Below are positions 10,836 to 20,600 of a stretch of 64,000 bases of DNA, one piece after another. The notes under the pieces were generated by a model, which was not told where the DNA came from, searched no databases, and saw nothing but the letters and a program-made list of their open reading frames with translations. The stretch spans positions 30,764 through 94,763 of the forward strand of contig NZ_JPQU01000031.1 in NCBI RefSeq assembly GCF_000737245.1, written 5' to 3'. The position numbers and the translations under genes are program-made. Origin of the DNA: Pseudomonas syringae. GTDB taxonomy: Bacteria > Pseudomonadota > Gammaproteobacteria > Pseudomonadales > Pseudomonadaceae. The first letter of the stretch is position 1. Each line of letters opens with the position of its first letter.

Positions 10836-11336
10836 TCAGCAATCCGGCTTATCCGCCGTATAACGACGTGCAGGATTCACCGCCGCATCAAACTCACGCA
10901 GCGCCTTGGCACCAATCAAAAGCGGATAGTTGAAGTGGCTGCGATCCACCAGATTGACCTCGACGGTGCGTTTGACGTTACCCAGGCATAGCTCCAGATC
11001 GACAACCGGGCGTTTGGTCGGATCGAGCTCTTCATCCTCATCGTCGCCTTCAGAACGGCTCTTGATCTTGCTGATGCGCGAGACTTTATGCTCGTAGACC
11101 TTGTTGCTGGCGTCTTTGGTGGCCAGGCGGAAACGCACCCAGTCATCGCCATCGCGCTCGAACAGCTCGATGTCCTTGGCCGACAGGGAAGCGGTCAACG
11201 CGCCGGTATCCATTTTGGCTTTGAAGGTTTCGCCGAGTTCACCGACCTTGATGTATTCGTAGCGGCCATACAGCGTCGGCTCCGCGGCCATGACAGGCAA
11301 CGCCAGCAGGGACAAAAGCGCCAGGATTGATTTCAC
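10836..11336 (-). CDS. Exported retropepsin-like aspartic protease (PF05618 family)
   Basis: The 166-residue protein has a signal peptide (KSILALLSLLALPVMAA) and the retropepsin-like motif AKMDTGALTASL near residue 43, where the Asp would be catalytic. The second half contains PLLIGAKALREFDAAVNP. Such proteins are often labelled 'ATP-dependent zinc protease', but the DTGA motif points to an aspartic protease fold. I chose the GTG at 11336 because GAGAGG lies about ten bases upstream and the signal peptide begins there; the ATG at 11372 would add residues read from the REPIN. The acidic insert EGDDEDEELD lies mid-protein. The substrate is unknown. Confidence 0.82.
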   Translation of the reverse strand: MKSILALLSLLALPVMAAEPTLYGRYEYIKVGELGETFKAKMDTGALTASLSAKDIELFERDGDDWVRFRLATKDASNKVYEHKVSRISKIKSRSEGDDEDEELDPTKRPVVDLELCLGNVKRTVEVNLVDRSHFNYPLLIGAKALREFDAAVNPARRYTADKPDC

Positions 11337-11371
11337 GTGGTGGTTACCTCTCTGAAGGTGGAATGCGATCA

Positions 11372-11492
11372 CCTGTGGGAGCGGTGCTTGGTCTGGGCGG
11401 CATTCCGACGATAAAGTTTAGGCGATCTAACGTGAACCGCGTCCAGCCTTATCGTCGGAATGCCGCCCAGACCAAGCACCGCTCCCACAGGG
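11372..11492. repeat. REPIN with long variant arms
   Basis: Inverted arms of over 35 bases begin CCTGTGGGAGCGGTGCTTGG and then read TCTGGGCGGCATTCCGACGA instead of the usual CCCGCGAT. The same variant inner arm occurs on one side only at 48089, 41442 and (shortened) 17554. It fills the 303-bp gap between the protease and acyltransferase genes. Confidence 0.88.
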
Positions 11493-11639
11493 TTCGTTGT
11501 TAGACCGCAGCAGCGGTGTTCGTTCGCAGCCCCCAACCTTACTCGTAACCTCGTGAAACATTTGTTCGCACCAAGCAGATTTGGCGTTAGCGGCTAGCCT
11601 CTTTATGATGGCCCGCCCAGAAATCACAAGAATTATTTT

Positions 11640-12533
11640 ATGCGTCGCCTGTTCACTGGCTGTTTAGTCACTCTGCTGCTGTTGCTCAATACCTTAATCA
11701 TGATTGGGCCGCTGCTGGTCTTTGCCCTGCTCAAGCTGACATTCAGCGGGCACCTGCGCGACCAGTGTTCGGCGGCAGTCATGTGGCTGGCCGAGACGTG
11801 GGCCGAGATCGACAAACTGATTTTTGCCTTGTGTATCCCCACCCGTTGGGACGTGCGCGGCGCAGAAGGCCTGCGTAGCGACACGTCCTATCTGGTGATC
11901 AGCAATCACCAGTCGTGGGTCGACATCCCGGCGTTGATCCAGGCCCTCAATCGGCGCACGCCATTCTTCAAATTCTTCCTCAAGAAAGAACTGATCTGGG
12001 TACCGCTGCTGGGGCTGGCGTGGTGGGCCCTGGATTATCCGTTCATGAAGCGCTACACCAAGGCATTCCTGGCCAAGAACCCAGAGCTTAAAGGTCACGA
12101 CCTGGAAATCACCCGGCAAGCCTGCGAGCTGTTCAAGCGTCAGCCGGTGACCATCGTCAATTACCTCGAAGGGACGCGTTTCACCCCGGCGAAAAAAGTC
12201 GCGCAGGATTCCCCCTATTCGCACCTGCTCAAACCCAAGGCAGGCGGCGTGGCGTTCGTACTCGCGGCGATGGGCGAACAGCTGGATGCCATTCTGGATG
12301 TCACCGTGGTTTACCCCAGCGAGCGGATTCCGGGGTTCTGGAACCTGCTCTGTGGTGATGTACCCCATGTGATCATCGACATCCAGACGCGGGAGCTTGA
12401 TCCCGCCTTGTGGCAAGGCGATTACGAGAGCGATGCGGTTTTTCGCGAGAAAGTGCAGGGCTGGGTCAACCAGCTTTGGCAGGAAAAGAATGCACGCATC
12501 GCCACCTTGCGCGGCGATGCGTCCCAAGCGTGA
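11640..12533 (+). CDS. Membrane acyltransferase, YihG/PlsC type
   Basis: The 297-residue protein begins with a membrane helix (about residues 5-30) and has the glycerophosphate acyltransferase motifs NHQSWVD (catalytic H near residue 93), an FPEGTR-like NYLEGTRFTP near 176 and a hydrophobic GLAWWALDYPFMKR block. These assign it to the PlsC superfamily, closest in layout to E. coli YihG, which acylates lysophospholipids. It probably works at the cytoplasmic face of the inner membrane. The exact acyl donor and acceptor cannot be read from sequence. It converges with the DUF2780 gene 15 bp downstream. Confidence 0.85.
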   Translation: MRRLFTGCLVTLLLLLNTLIMIGPLLVFALLKLTFSGHLRDQCSAAVMWLAETWAEIDKLIFALCIPTRWDVRGAEGLRSDTSYLVISNHQSWVDIPALIQALNRRTPFFKFFLKKELIWVPLLGLAWWALDYPFMKRYTKAFLAKNPELKGHDLEITRQACELFKRQPVTIVNYLEGTRFTPAKKVAQDSPYSHLLKPKAGGVAFVLAAMGEQLDAILDVTVVYPSERIPGFWNLLCGDVPHVIIDIQTRELDPALWQGDYESDAVFREKVQGWVNQLWQEKNARIATLRGDASQA

Positions 12534-12548
12534 ATAATCAGCGCTGAA

Positions 12549-13118
12549 TCAGCTGCCTGCGCCCCAGATACCGCTCAGGCTTTGCAGCGCTGTGCCGCCA
12601 GCGCCTTGCTGGCCGAGGTATTGCAGAATCAGCGGGACAAACTGGCTGACCATTGCACTGTCCATGCCCAAAGCTGTGAAGGCCTTGTTCACGTCGCCCA
12701 TGCTTTGCAAGTTTCCTAAAGCGCTGTTCAACACCGAACTGTCAGCGCTTTTGCCCGAGTTACCCAGCACGTTACCTAAGCCGTTGAGGCTGCCAAGGCT
12801 GCCCAGCGCGCTGGTGCCGGCCAGTTGGTCAAGGCCCGGCACGGATTTGCTCAATTGACTGTAATCGTTGCCAGCGAGCTTATTCTTCGCCAGACCCAGC
12901 AGTGCGCCAGTACCGCCAACCGCCTGCTCTGGCGTGATATTGAGGGACGTGCCCAGCGTATTGAGCAGCCCGGCAGCTTCAGGCGCTGCGGTAGCTTTCT
13001 GATTGCCGCCGGTGGCGTTGGCAACTGCGTTGGCCGCGTCGTTCAGGTTAAAGGCAAACACCGGGCTGGAGGCCAGAGCCATCAACGTTGCCAGTGCTAC
13101 ACCGCGTGAAATCTTCAT
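12549..13118 (-). CDS. DUF2780 domain-containing exported protein
   Basis: The 189-residue protein has a clear signal peptide (MKISRGVALATLMALASS, then PVFA) and a low-complexity mature part rich in Gly, Ser, Leu and Asn, with motifs such as TPEQAVGGTGALLGLAKNKL and a C-terminal LILQYLGQQG. These features fit DUF2780 (VcgC/VcgE-like) proteins of unknown function. The ATG at 13118 is preceded by GAGGGG and starts the signal peptide; an upstream in-frame ATG at 13193 is rejected. It is probably periplasmic or secreted. Confidence 0.8.
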   Translation of the reverse strand: MKISRGVALATLMALASSPVFAFNLNDAANAVANATGGNQKATAAPEAAGLLNTLGTSLNITPEQAVGGTGALLGLAKNKLAGNDYSQLSKSVPGLDQLAGTSALGSLGSLNGLGNVLGNSGKSADSSVLNSALGNLQSMGDVNKAFTALGMDSAMVSQFVPLILQYLGQQGAGGTALQSLSGIWGAGS

Positions 13119-13277
13119 TGCCACAAACCCCTCAACCAAAAGAACCGGCAGTAGCCGGTACAAACACGTGTTCGACCTTGAAGGGGCAGGCAATGTTCCT
13201 TGCGTTCGTCTGGTGGGCAGGTATCCATTGATCGGCAGCTCCTACAGGGGCATGACTAACGCATGATCGCAAAACGA

Positions 13278-13299
13278 TACCTAGTAGTTTTGCTAGGTA
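13278..13299. promoter_or_regulatory. lux-box-like palindrome upstream of RHS gene
   Basis: TACCTAG and CTAGGTA form perfect 7-bp arms around TAGTTTTG. The 20-bp ACCT...AGGT layout resembles LuxR-family operator sites. It lies 63 bp before the RHS start. A related site, sharing CTAG(C/T)A, lies upstream of the giant gene at 33577. Confidence 0.5.
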
Positions 13300-13361
13300 G
13301 GCAGCGGGTAGAAATCGGTGGAGACTTGCACCCAAGCCACCCGCGCTTTGGGGAGAGCCCC

Positions 13362-14402
13362 ATGACTGCCAAGCACCAGGCTTTGTTGTGTCATTACCAT
13401 TACGACGCCCTAGACCGCCTTGCGTCCTGCTCGCCTGCCGCATTGGATTCTATCGAGCGCTTCTATCAGAAGAGCCGGCTGACCACGGAAATCCAAGGCC
13501 AGATCCAGCGCAGCCTGGTGCAGAGCGACGACCAGTTACTCGCGCAACAGACACGGCGTGCCGCTCAGATTGAATGCGCTCTACTGGGGACGGATCAACA
13601 GCGCTCAGTCCTGAATACGACTGAACACCTTCAGATCGCCTACACCCCATACGGCACCCGCCATCCGGCACTGGACTTACCAGGCTTCAACGGCGAACAG
13701 CCAGACCCGGTGACCGGGCATTATCTGTTGGGTAACGGCTATAGAGCGTTCAATCCGATATTGATGAGATTTAACAGCCCGGACAGTTTTAGCCCGTTTG
13801 GTGAGGGTGGGATTAATGCTTATGCTTATTGCGCAGGGGATCCGGTTAATCGGGTGGATCCGAGTGGGCATATGTTTGTTTTTTTGAGATCTTTTTTTCG
13901 GTTTTTTAAAACGGCTAAGCCGCTAGGGCGAGTGGTTATTCCTTCGCGAGCTCCTCACATGACTGCCATCCCACGTATTAACCTTCGCAACCCATTGGTG
14001 AATAGGCGCATTGGTGCGCGGCCACCCGCAGACCTCTTGGCAGCTAAAAAGAATGGGACGATCCAGGAGTGGGTTAACACTGGTAACTGGCCGCCCAGCT
14101 CTGAAGCGAGTCGGCTTGCTAGGCGATACGAAGTAACTCCTGAGAGACTTGGTCAGTTCCCAACGAACCCTCCTATCAACAGAGGGGCTGATGAACATCA
14201 ATTGGTATTTATTGCAACGCCGCAAAGGAGGTACGAGTTGAATGCGGCGTTGACCCGCGAACAAGTCGCATCTCAATCTGCGGCCAAAGCCCAGCTTTCA
14301 CGGATACTCGGCGAGCAAACACCAGAGCAGCGTAGGGCAGTAGCAATGGCAATGGCGATTAGGGCCCAGCGCACCAATAGAGACCTGTTCACCGGGGCCT
14401 GA
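13362..14402 (+). CDS. Orphan RHS-core protein with variable C-terminal (putative toxin tip)
   Basis: The 346-residue protein lacks the long YD-repeat cage of full RHS proteins. It keeps the RHS-associated core (GYRAFNPILMRFNSPDSFSP, then INAYAYCAGDPVNRVDPSGH, about residues 125-170), after which the sequence changes to a unique tail that I do not recognise. This layout is that of polymorphic toxins, where the tail after DPSGH carries the activity. The start is the ATG at 13362, with GGGGAGAG just before it; an in-frame ATG at 13263 would run through the palindrome. Just after the core the DNA is abruptly T-rich (about 13870-13915), suggesting a junction. No immunity gene follows: only 83 bp separate it from fdhA. 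Confidence 0.8.
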   Translation: MTAKHQALLCHYHYDALDRLASCSPAALDSIERFYQKSRLTTEIQGQIQRSLVQSDDQLLAQQTRRAAQIECALLGTDQQRSVLNTTEHLQIAYTPYGTRHPALDLPGFNGEQPDPVTGHYLLGNGYRAFNPILMRFNSPDSFSPFGEGGINAYAYCAGDPVNRVDPSGHMFVFLRSFFRFFKTAKPLGRVVIPSRAPHMTAIPRINLRNPLVNRRIGARPPADLLAAKKNGTIQEWVNTGNWPPSSEASRLARRYEVTPERLGQFPTNPPINRGADEHQLVFIATPQRRYELNAALTREQVASQSAAKAQLSRILGEQTPEQRRAVAMAMAIRAQRTNRDLFTGA

Positions 14403-14446
14403 TACCTAACCCAGCGGGTTGTCACCTTGTGAGCGCCTTTACTCGC

Positions 14447-14474
14447 ATCAAGAGCGAATCACTTCGCTCTTGAT
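14447..14474. terminator. Hairpin between convergent RHS gene and fdhA
   Basis: ATCAAGAGCGAA and TTCGCTCTTGAT form a perfect 12-bp stem with loop TCAC, placed between two convergent stops. It has no T-run, so it may be a bidirectional or RNA-stabilising hairpin. Confidence 0.6.
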
Positions 14475-14485
14475 CGAGGGGATCA

Positions 14486-15685
14486 TTACGCCGCACTAAA
14501 CAACTTATGCGGATCAATCACAAACTTCTTCGGCACGCCAGCATCAAACTCGCCGTAACCGCGCGGGGCATCGTCGAGGCTGATGACTTCAACGCCGACG
14601 ATGTCAGCGATCTTGATGCGATCCCACATAATGGCTTGCATGAGTTGGCGGTTGTACTTCATGACCGGGGTCTGGCCGGTGTGGAAGCTGTGGGATTTCG
14701 CCCAGCCCAAGCCAAAGCGGATGCTCAGGCTGCCCATTTTTGCCGCTGCATCTACAGCGCCAGGATCTTCGGTCACATACAGGCCGGGAATGCCGATTTT
14801 GCCAGCCACGCGCACTACACCCATCAAAGAGTTGAGGACTGTGGCCGGTGCTTCATGTTGCACGCCCGCATGACCATGGCCCCGAGCTTCGAAACCTACA
14901 GCGTCAACAGCGCAGTCCACTTCTGGCTCGCCCAGCAGCGCGGCGATTTGCTCGTGCAGCGGAGTGTCCAGTGACAGGTCGGCGATTTCAAAACCCTGAG
15001 CCTTGGCATGGACCAGACGAGCCGGGTTGACGTCACCGATGATCACCACGGCCGCGCCCAGCAGACGTGCCGATGCAGCAGCGGCCAGGCCCACAGGACC
15101 GGCGCCAGCGATGTAAACAGTGCTGCCTGGGCCAACGCCTGCTGTTACCGCGCCGTGGTAACCGGTAGGCAGGATGTCGGAGAGGCAGGTCAGGTCGCGA
15201 ATTTTTTCCATGGCCCGATCGCGATCAGGCAGCTTGAGCAGGTTGAAGTCGGCGTACGGCACCAGCACGTATTCCGCCTGGCCGCCGGTCCAGTCGCCCA
15301 TGTCGACATAACCGTATGCGCCACCCGGACGAGCCGGATTTACCGTCAGGCATACGCCGGTGTGTTGCTCCTTGCAGGAGCGGCACAGACCGCAAGCCAC
15401 GTTGAACGGCACGGACACCAGGTCACCGATTTTCAGGTTCTCGACGCCTGTGCCTTTTTCGATCACTTCGCCGGTGATTTCATGACCCAGGACCAGGCCA
15501 GTCTGGGCAGTGGTGCGGCCGCGAACCATGTGTTGGTCCGAGCCACAGATGTTGGTGGAGACTACCCGCAGGATGACACCGTGCTCGATCTTGCGACCAC
15601 GCGGATCCTGCATTTTCGGGTAAGCGATATTCTGTACTTCGACTTTGCCAGCGCCGAGATACACCACACCACGATTGTCAGACAT
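14486..15685 (-). CDS. fdhA: Glutathione-independent formaldehyde dehydrogenase
   Basis: The 399-residue zinc-dependent medium-chain dehydrogenase oxidises formaldehyde to formate with NAD. Catalytic zinc ligand C47 (NICGSDQH), the GHEITGEV segment, the structural-zinc cysteine cluster CGLCRSCKEQHTGVC near residue 98 and the NAD-binding AGAGPVGLAAAASARLLGA are visible. Its length and N-terminus match Pseudomonas FdhA. It is the last gene of the glyA-soxBDAG-purU block, where it would remove formaldehyde made during sarcosine demethylation. A REPIN lies between it and purU. Confidence 0.95.
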   Translation of the reverse strand: MSDNRGVVYLGAGKVEVQNIAYPKMQDPRGRKIEHGVILRVVSTNICGSDQHMVRGRTTAQTGLVLGHEITGEVIEKGTGVENLKIGDLVSVPFNVACGLCRSCKEQHTGVCLTVNPARPGGAYGYVDMGDWTGGQAEYVLVPYADFNLLKLPDRDRAMEKIRDLTCLSDILPTGYHGAVTAGVGPGSTVYIAGAGPVGLAAAASARLLGAAVVIIGDVNPARLVHAKAQGFEIADLSLDTPLHEQIAALLGEPEVDCAVDAVGFEARGHGHAGVQHEAPATVLNSLMGVVRVAGKIGIPGLYVTEDPGAVDAAAKMGSLSIRFGLGWAKSHSFHTGQTPVMKYNRQLMQAIMWDRIKIADIVGVEVISLDDAPRGYGEFDAGVPKKFVIDPHKLFSAA

Positions 15686-15794
15686 TCTTTCACCTCGATT
15701 TTGTTGTTATGTCGCGGAGAAATGCGCTGCTTGTTGGTGTTGCAGCAACGCACTGATTGCTCTGGGGTGCTTGCTTTGAATCTGTGTTCACGAC

Positions 15795-15893
15795 CCCTGT
15801 GGGAGCGAATTCATTCGCGAAGAGGCCGGTACATCCGATGGAGATTCGTCGTTTGTACAACCGCATTCGCGAATGAATTCGCTCCCACAGGGG
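15795..15893. repeat. REPIN between purU and fdhA
   Basis: Arms CCTGTGGGAGCGAATTCATT and AATGAATTCGCTCCCACAGG form a perfect inverted pair. This GAATTCATTCGCGAA subtype is unique in the window. Confidence 0.9.
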
Positions 15894-15905
15894 GATATGC
15901 GTCGT

Positions 15906-16763
15906 TTAAAGGACTACTGTCCTGTTGGCATTCAAGAACACTCGCCTCTCAATGTGATAACCCACCGCCCGGGCCAGGGTCAGGCCTTCGATGTCCCGGC
16001 CTTTGGCGATCAGGTCTTCTGGGTAGTGGCTGTGATCCACCACCTCCACGCCTTGGGCGATGATCGGGCCTTCGTCCAGGTCATTGTTGATGTAGTGCGC
16101 GGTGGCACCCACCAGTTTCACGCCCTTGTTGTAGGCCTGATGGTAAGGCTTGGCACCCTTGAAACCGGGCAGCAGTGAGTGGTGAATGTTGATCGCCTTA
16201 CCATCCAGCTTGCGGCACAGATCCGGTGACAGCACTTGCATGTAGCGGGCAAGAATCACCAGCTCGGCACCGGACTCTTCGATCACCTGCCAGACTTTGC
16301 TTTCCTGCGCGGGCTTGTCGTTAGGGTCCAGCGGGAAATGGTAGTACGGAATTTCATGCCAGCGCGTCAGGGGCTCCAGATCCGGATGGTTGGACACCAC
16401 GGCGACCACGTCCATGGACAGTTGGCCAATGCGCTGGCGGTAGAGCAGATCGTTGAGGCAGTGATCAGCTTTGGAGACCATGATCACAACTTTTGGACGG
16501 TAGTTCGGCGCGGTGAGCTCGAAGATCATGCCAAAGGCTTCGCCACGTTCCTTCAAACCAGCGCGGAAGCCCTGCTCGTCAAACCCGTCCGGTTGGCGGA
16601 ATTCCACGCGAATGAAGAAGCGGCCGGACAGCCGGTCATCGAAGGAGTGGTGCTCAGTGACGTAGCAGCCCTGCTCGAACAGATAGCGGGTCACCGCGTC
16701 CACCGTGCCCAGAACGCTTGGGCAGTCGGCAGTCAGAATCCATGTGTCGGGGGCGCGGCTCAT
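15906..16763 (-). CDS. purU: Formyltetrahydrofolate deformylase
   Basis: The 285-residue protein hydrolyses 10-formyl-THF to formate and THF, balancing folate pools during one-carbon catabolism. An N-terminal ACT domain (about residues 5-80, WILTADCPSVLGTVDAV) precedes a formyltransferase-fold domain with INIHHSLLPGFKGAKPYHQA (near residue 225) and GATAHYINNDLDEGPIIAQ, which supply the conserved Asn, His and Asp of this family. It lies in the sox block between soxG and fdhA, with REPINs on both sides. Confidence 0.95.
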   Translation of the reverse strand: MSRAPDTWILTADCPSVLGTVDAVTRYLFEQGCYVTEHHSFDDRLSGRFFIRVEFRQPDGFDEQGFRAGLKERGEAFGMIFELTAPNYRPKVVIMVSKADHCLNDLLYRQRIGQLSMDVVAVVSNHPDLEPLTRWHEIPYYHFPLDPNDKPAQESKVWQVIEESGAELVILARYMQVLSPDLCRKLDGKAINIHHSLLPGFKGAKPYHQAYNKGVKLVGATAHYINNDLDEGPIIAQGVEVVDHSHYPEDLIAKGRDIEGLTLARAVGYHIERRVFLNANRTVVL

Positions 16764-16790
16764 TCGATAACTCCTGAAAGTTGTGTAATC

Positions 16791-16884
16791 CCTGTAGGAG
16801 CGCGCTTGCCCGCGATGGCGCCGGGTCAGCTACATCTTTGCTGATCGACGCACCGCCATCGCGGGCAAGCGCGCTCCTACAGGG
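16791..16884. repeat. REPIN between soxG and purU
   Basis: Arms CCTGTAGGAGCGCGCTTGCC and GGCAAGCGCGCTCCTACAGG form a perfect inverted pair, with GCGATGGCG and CGCCATCGC extending the stem. This 'GTAGGAGCGCGC' subtype recurs at 17554, 25272 and 26167. Confidence 0.92.
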
Positions 16885-16891
16885 AGGGCAT

Positions 16892-17524
16892 TCAAGCCTG
16901 GATAGTCAGGCCATATTCAGCACTCGCATCCTGCAACCACATCCACCAGTAATCGGCGAAGCTGCGGCGGATCAGCAGTTCCCAGGTTTCCTCGCCGGTC
17001 CGGCGGATCACCAACTGCGATTTGGCGAACACCGTGCCGATGGCTTTACCCACCGGGAAGTTGTCCGGGTGCACGTCGTAGCTGGTGGACTTCATCAGTA
17101 CTTCGCGGACTTTCGGGCCGCTCAGTTCGAGGATCGACTGACCGCCGCTGACGTTGACGATGGCAATGTGCAGACCGGTGAGTTCTTCGCGCAGTTTCTG
17201 CTCGATGCTGAACTCTTCGCCGCTTGGCACGATCAGTAGCCATTCATCCGGACCCAGCCATTGCAGCGAGCTTTCACCGCTGACAACCAGTGCCAGCGCG
17301 CCAGGCAATTCCATGCCCAGTGCCTTATGTACCCCGGCGGCGAAAGCCGGATCGTGGGCATCGCCACGGAGAGTCAGATGCCCGAGCAATTTTTTCTCGC
17401 GCAGGAACACGCCAGGGTTGGCGCGGCCTTTACCGACCAGGCTGTTGAGGTCGGCGTGGAACAACGGTGACTCGGCTTTTGCGCCGGTCGTTGGCCGCTG
17501 CTGGTAAACGTTGGCTGTGGTCAT
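16892..17524 (-). CDS. soxG: Sarcosine oxidase gamma subunit
   Basis: The 210-residue SoxG family protein is the small GcvT-like subunit of the heterotetrameric sarcosine oxidase. Recognisable parts are LNSLVGKGRANPGVFLREKK near residue 27, LQWLGPDEWLLIVPSGEE near 110 and a C-terminal RRSFADYWWMWLQDASAEYG. The gene lies downstream of soxA, separated by 148 bp occupied by a REPIN, so transcription of soxG may be tuned relative to soxBDA. Confidence 0.93.
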   Translation of the reverse strand: MTTANVYQQRPTTGAKAESPLFHADLNSLVGKGRANPGVFLREKKLLGHLTLRGDAHDPAFAAGVHKALGMELPGALALVVSGESSLQWLGPDEWLLIVPSGEEFSIEQKLREELTGLHIAIVNVSGGQSILELSGPKVREVLMKSTSYDVHPDNFPVGKAIGTVFAKSQLVIRRTGEETWELLIRRSFADYWWMWLQDASAEYGLTIQA

Positions 17525-17553
17525 AGAGCACCTGTTCTGAATTCTGTTAATAA

Positions 17554-17659
17554 CCTGTAGGAGCGCGCTTGCCCGCGATTGGATCGACTCGGTCTTTCAG
17601 ATCCACCGCGTAATCGTTCATCGTCCGGATGCGGCCCAGACCAAGCGCGCTCCTACGGG
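17554..17659. repeat. Imperfect REPIN between soxA and soxG
   Basis: The left arm CCTGTAGGAGCGCGCTTGCC is normal. The right arm reads GCGGCCCAGACCAAGCGCGC then TCCTACGGG, the variant inner arm also seen at 11372, so the two halves belong to different subtypes. Confidence 0.82.
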
Positions 17660-17672
17660 AGGCGCCGCCTGC

Positions 17673-20600
17673 TTAAACGTTCTGCTGCTCACCCTTCGGA
17701 TCGAAGAACACCGAAGACACGATTTCGGCTTCGATCACGCTGCCATCGGCTTGCGGCGAGAACACCCGCTCGCCCATGCGCTTCAGACCGCCCTTGACCA
17801 CGCCCATGGCGAACGAATAGCCCAGGGAGTTGGCCGCATAGCTGGAGGTCACGTGACCGACCATGGTCATCGGGATCGACTGTTTAGGATCGAACACCAG
17901 CTGCGCGCCTTCCGGCAGCCACTTGTCAGGATCAATCGGCTTGAGCCCCACCAGCTGCTTACGCTGTTCGCGCACGCAGTCTTCGCGGTTCATGCCACGC
18001 TGGCCGATCCATGAGAACGGCTTGGTGCGGCCCACACACCAACCCATGTTCAGGTCGTCCGGGGTCATCGAACCGTCGGTGTCCTGACCTACGATGATGA
18101 AACCCTTCTCGGCCCGCAGCACGTGCATGGTCTCGGTACCGTACGGTGTCAGGTTGTACTTCTTGCCCGCCTCGATAATCTTTTCCAGCACGCCCATGGC
18201 GTAGTCAGCCTGAATGTTGACCTCGTAGGACAGCTCGCCGGTGAACGAGATACGGAACACCCGCGCCGGAACGCCACCGACCTGACCTTCTTTCCAGGTC
18301 ATGAACGGGAACTCTTCACGGCCCAGGTCGATGTCGGTCACTTCGCTGAGCAGCTTGCGGCTGTTCGGGCCTGACAGGGTCAGGGTCGCGTAATGGTCGG
18401 TCACAGAGGTGAAGTACACCTTCAGGTCAGGCCATTCGGTCTGCTGATAGATTTCCAGCCATTGCAGTACGCGAGCCGCGCCGCCAGTGGTGGTGGTCAT
18501 GATGAAATGGTTGTCGGCGACGCAAGCTGTAACCCCGTCGTCGAAGACCATGCCGTCTTCTTTACACATCAGGCCGTAACGCGCCTTGCCCACATCGAGC
18601 TTGGTCCAGGCGTTGGTGTAGATGCGGTTCAGGAACTCCCGGGCATCCGGACCCTGAATGTCGATCTTGCCGAGGGTCGAGGCGTCCAGCAGGCCGACGC
18701 TTTCACGCACGGCTTTGCACTCGCGGGCCACGGCTGCATGGATGTCTTCACCGGCTTTCGGGAAATACCACGGACGTTTCCACTGGCCGACGTCTTCGAA
18801 CTCGGCACCGTTTTTCACATGCCAGGCGTGCAGCGCGGTGAAGCGTACAGGCTCGAAAATGTGCCCACAGTGACGACCTGCTATCGCGCCAAAGGTGACC
18901 GGCGTGTAGTTCGGGCGGAACATGGTCGTGCCCATTTCCGGGATGGTCACGTTCAGCGAGCGGACGGCGATGGCCAGACCGTTGACGTTACCCAACTTGC
19001 CCTGATCAGTACCGAAACCCAGAGCGGTGTAGCGTTTTACGTGCTCAACCGACTCGAAACCTTCACGGGTCGCCAGCTCGATAGCAGCAGCGGTGACGTC
19101 GTTTTGTAGATCAACGAATTGCTTCGGCGCACGGGCGGTCGGTTTGTCGTGGGGCACCTGGAACAGCGCAAGCGTCGGCTCTTCAGCGCGGCTCAGGGCT
19201 TTCGGCAATATCCCTTCGACGGCTTTGAAGCCGGCTTCGCTGGCTGCGCGCACGCCACCTTCAAAACCATCAGCCAAGGCGTCGCCCAGTGCGTAGACGC
19301 CGTTTACGCCGCCGACACAAACACGTTTCTGCGGCGCTTCCCCGGGTACGAAACCGAGGATGTCTTCTCGCCAGACCGGCTTGCCACCCAAGTGTGAAGC
19401 CAAGTGAACGATAGGGCTGTAGCCACCGGAACTGGCGATGAGGTCGCAGTCGAGCCATTCGCCAGGGCTGGTGACGCGATGGGCTTTGACGTCGATGGCG
19501 GCAATCCGAGCGGCTGTCACGTGCTTGCTGCCACGGGCTTCGATCACAGCGCTGCCGGTCAGGATGCGGATGCCTTTGGCGCGCGCCTCTTCAACCAGCG
19601 CGCCCCGTGGGTTGTGGCGTGCATCGGCAATCGCCACCACTTGCAGGCTGGCGTCGAGCCAGTCCAGCGCAACGCGGTAGGCGTGGTCGTTGTTGGTGGA
19701 CAGCACCAGTTTCTTGCCCGGTGCCACGCCGTAACGACGCACATAGGTGGAAACCGCACCGGCCAGCATGTTGCCCGGCACGTCGTTGTTGCCGTAAACC
19801 AGCGGACGCTCATGGGTACCGGACGCCAGGACCACACGCTTGGCGCGAACCCGGTGCATGCGCTGACGCACTTGACCAATCGGCGCGCGATCGCCGAGGT
19901 GATCGGTGAGGCGCTCATGAATGGTCAGGAAGTTATGGTCGTGATAGCCGTTGACCGTGGCCCGAGGCAGCAACACCACGTTCTTCAGGCCTTTCAGCTC
20001 GGCAATAACCGTGGCCACCCATTCAGCAGCCGGTTTGCCGTCGAGGCTTTCGCGGCTGTCCAAGAGGCTGCCGCCAAATTCTTCCTGCTCATCGGCCAGG
20101 ATCACTCGGGCGCCGCTACGGGCCGCAGCCAGTGCAGCGGCAAGACCGGCAGGGCCGCCACCGACAATCAGCACGTCGCAGTGCTGGTTCATGTTGTCGT
20201 AGGTATCCGGATCGTTTTCAGTCGGCGAACGACCGAGGCCGGCAGCCTTACGAATGTACTTCTCGTAAGTCATCCAGAACGATTGCGGATACATAAAGGT
20301 TTTGTAGTAGAAGCCGGGAGGCATCAGCTTGCCGCCGACCTTGCCGAGGATGCCCATCACGTCGTTGTTGACGCTTGGCCAACCGTTGGTGCTGGTCGCG
20401 ACCAGGCCCGAATACAGCGCCTGTTGCGTGGCGCGCACGTTGGGGATCTGGGTGGCTTCGGTTGCGCCGATCTGCAGCACCGCGTTCGGCTCTTCGGAGC
20501 CAGCAGCGAAGATCCCGCGAGGACGCGAATATTTGAAGCTGCGGCCGATAACGTCCACGCCGTTGGCGAGCAGGGCTGCGGCCAGTGTGTCGCCTTCAAA

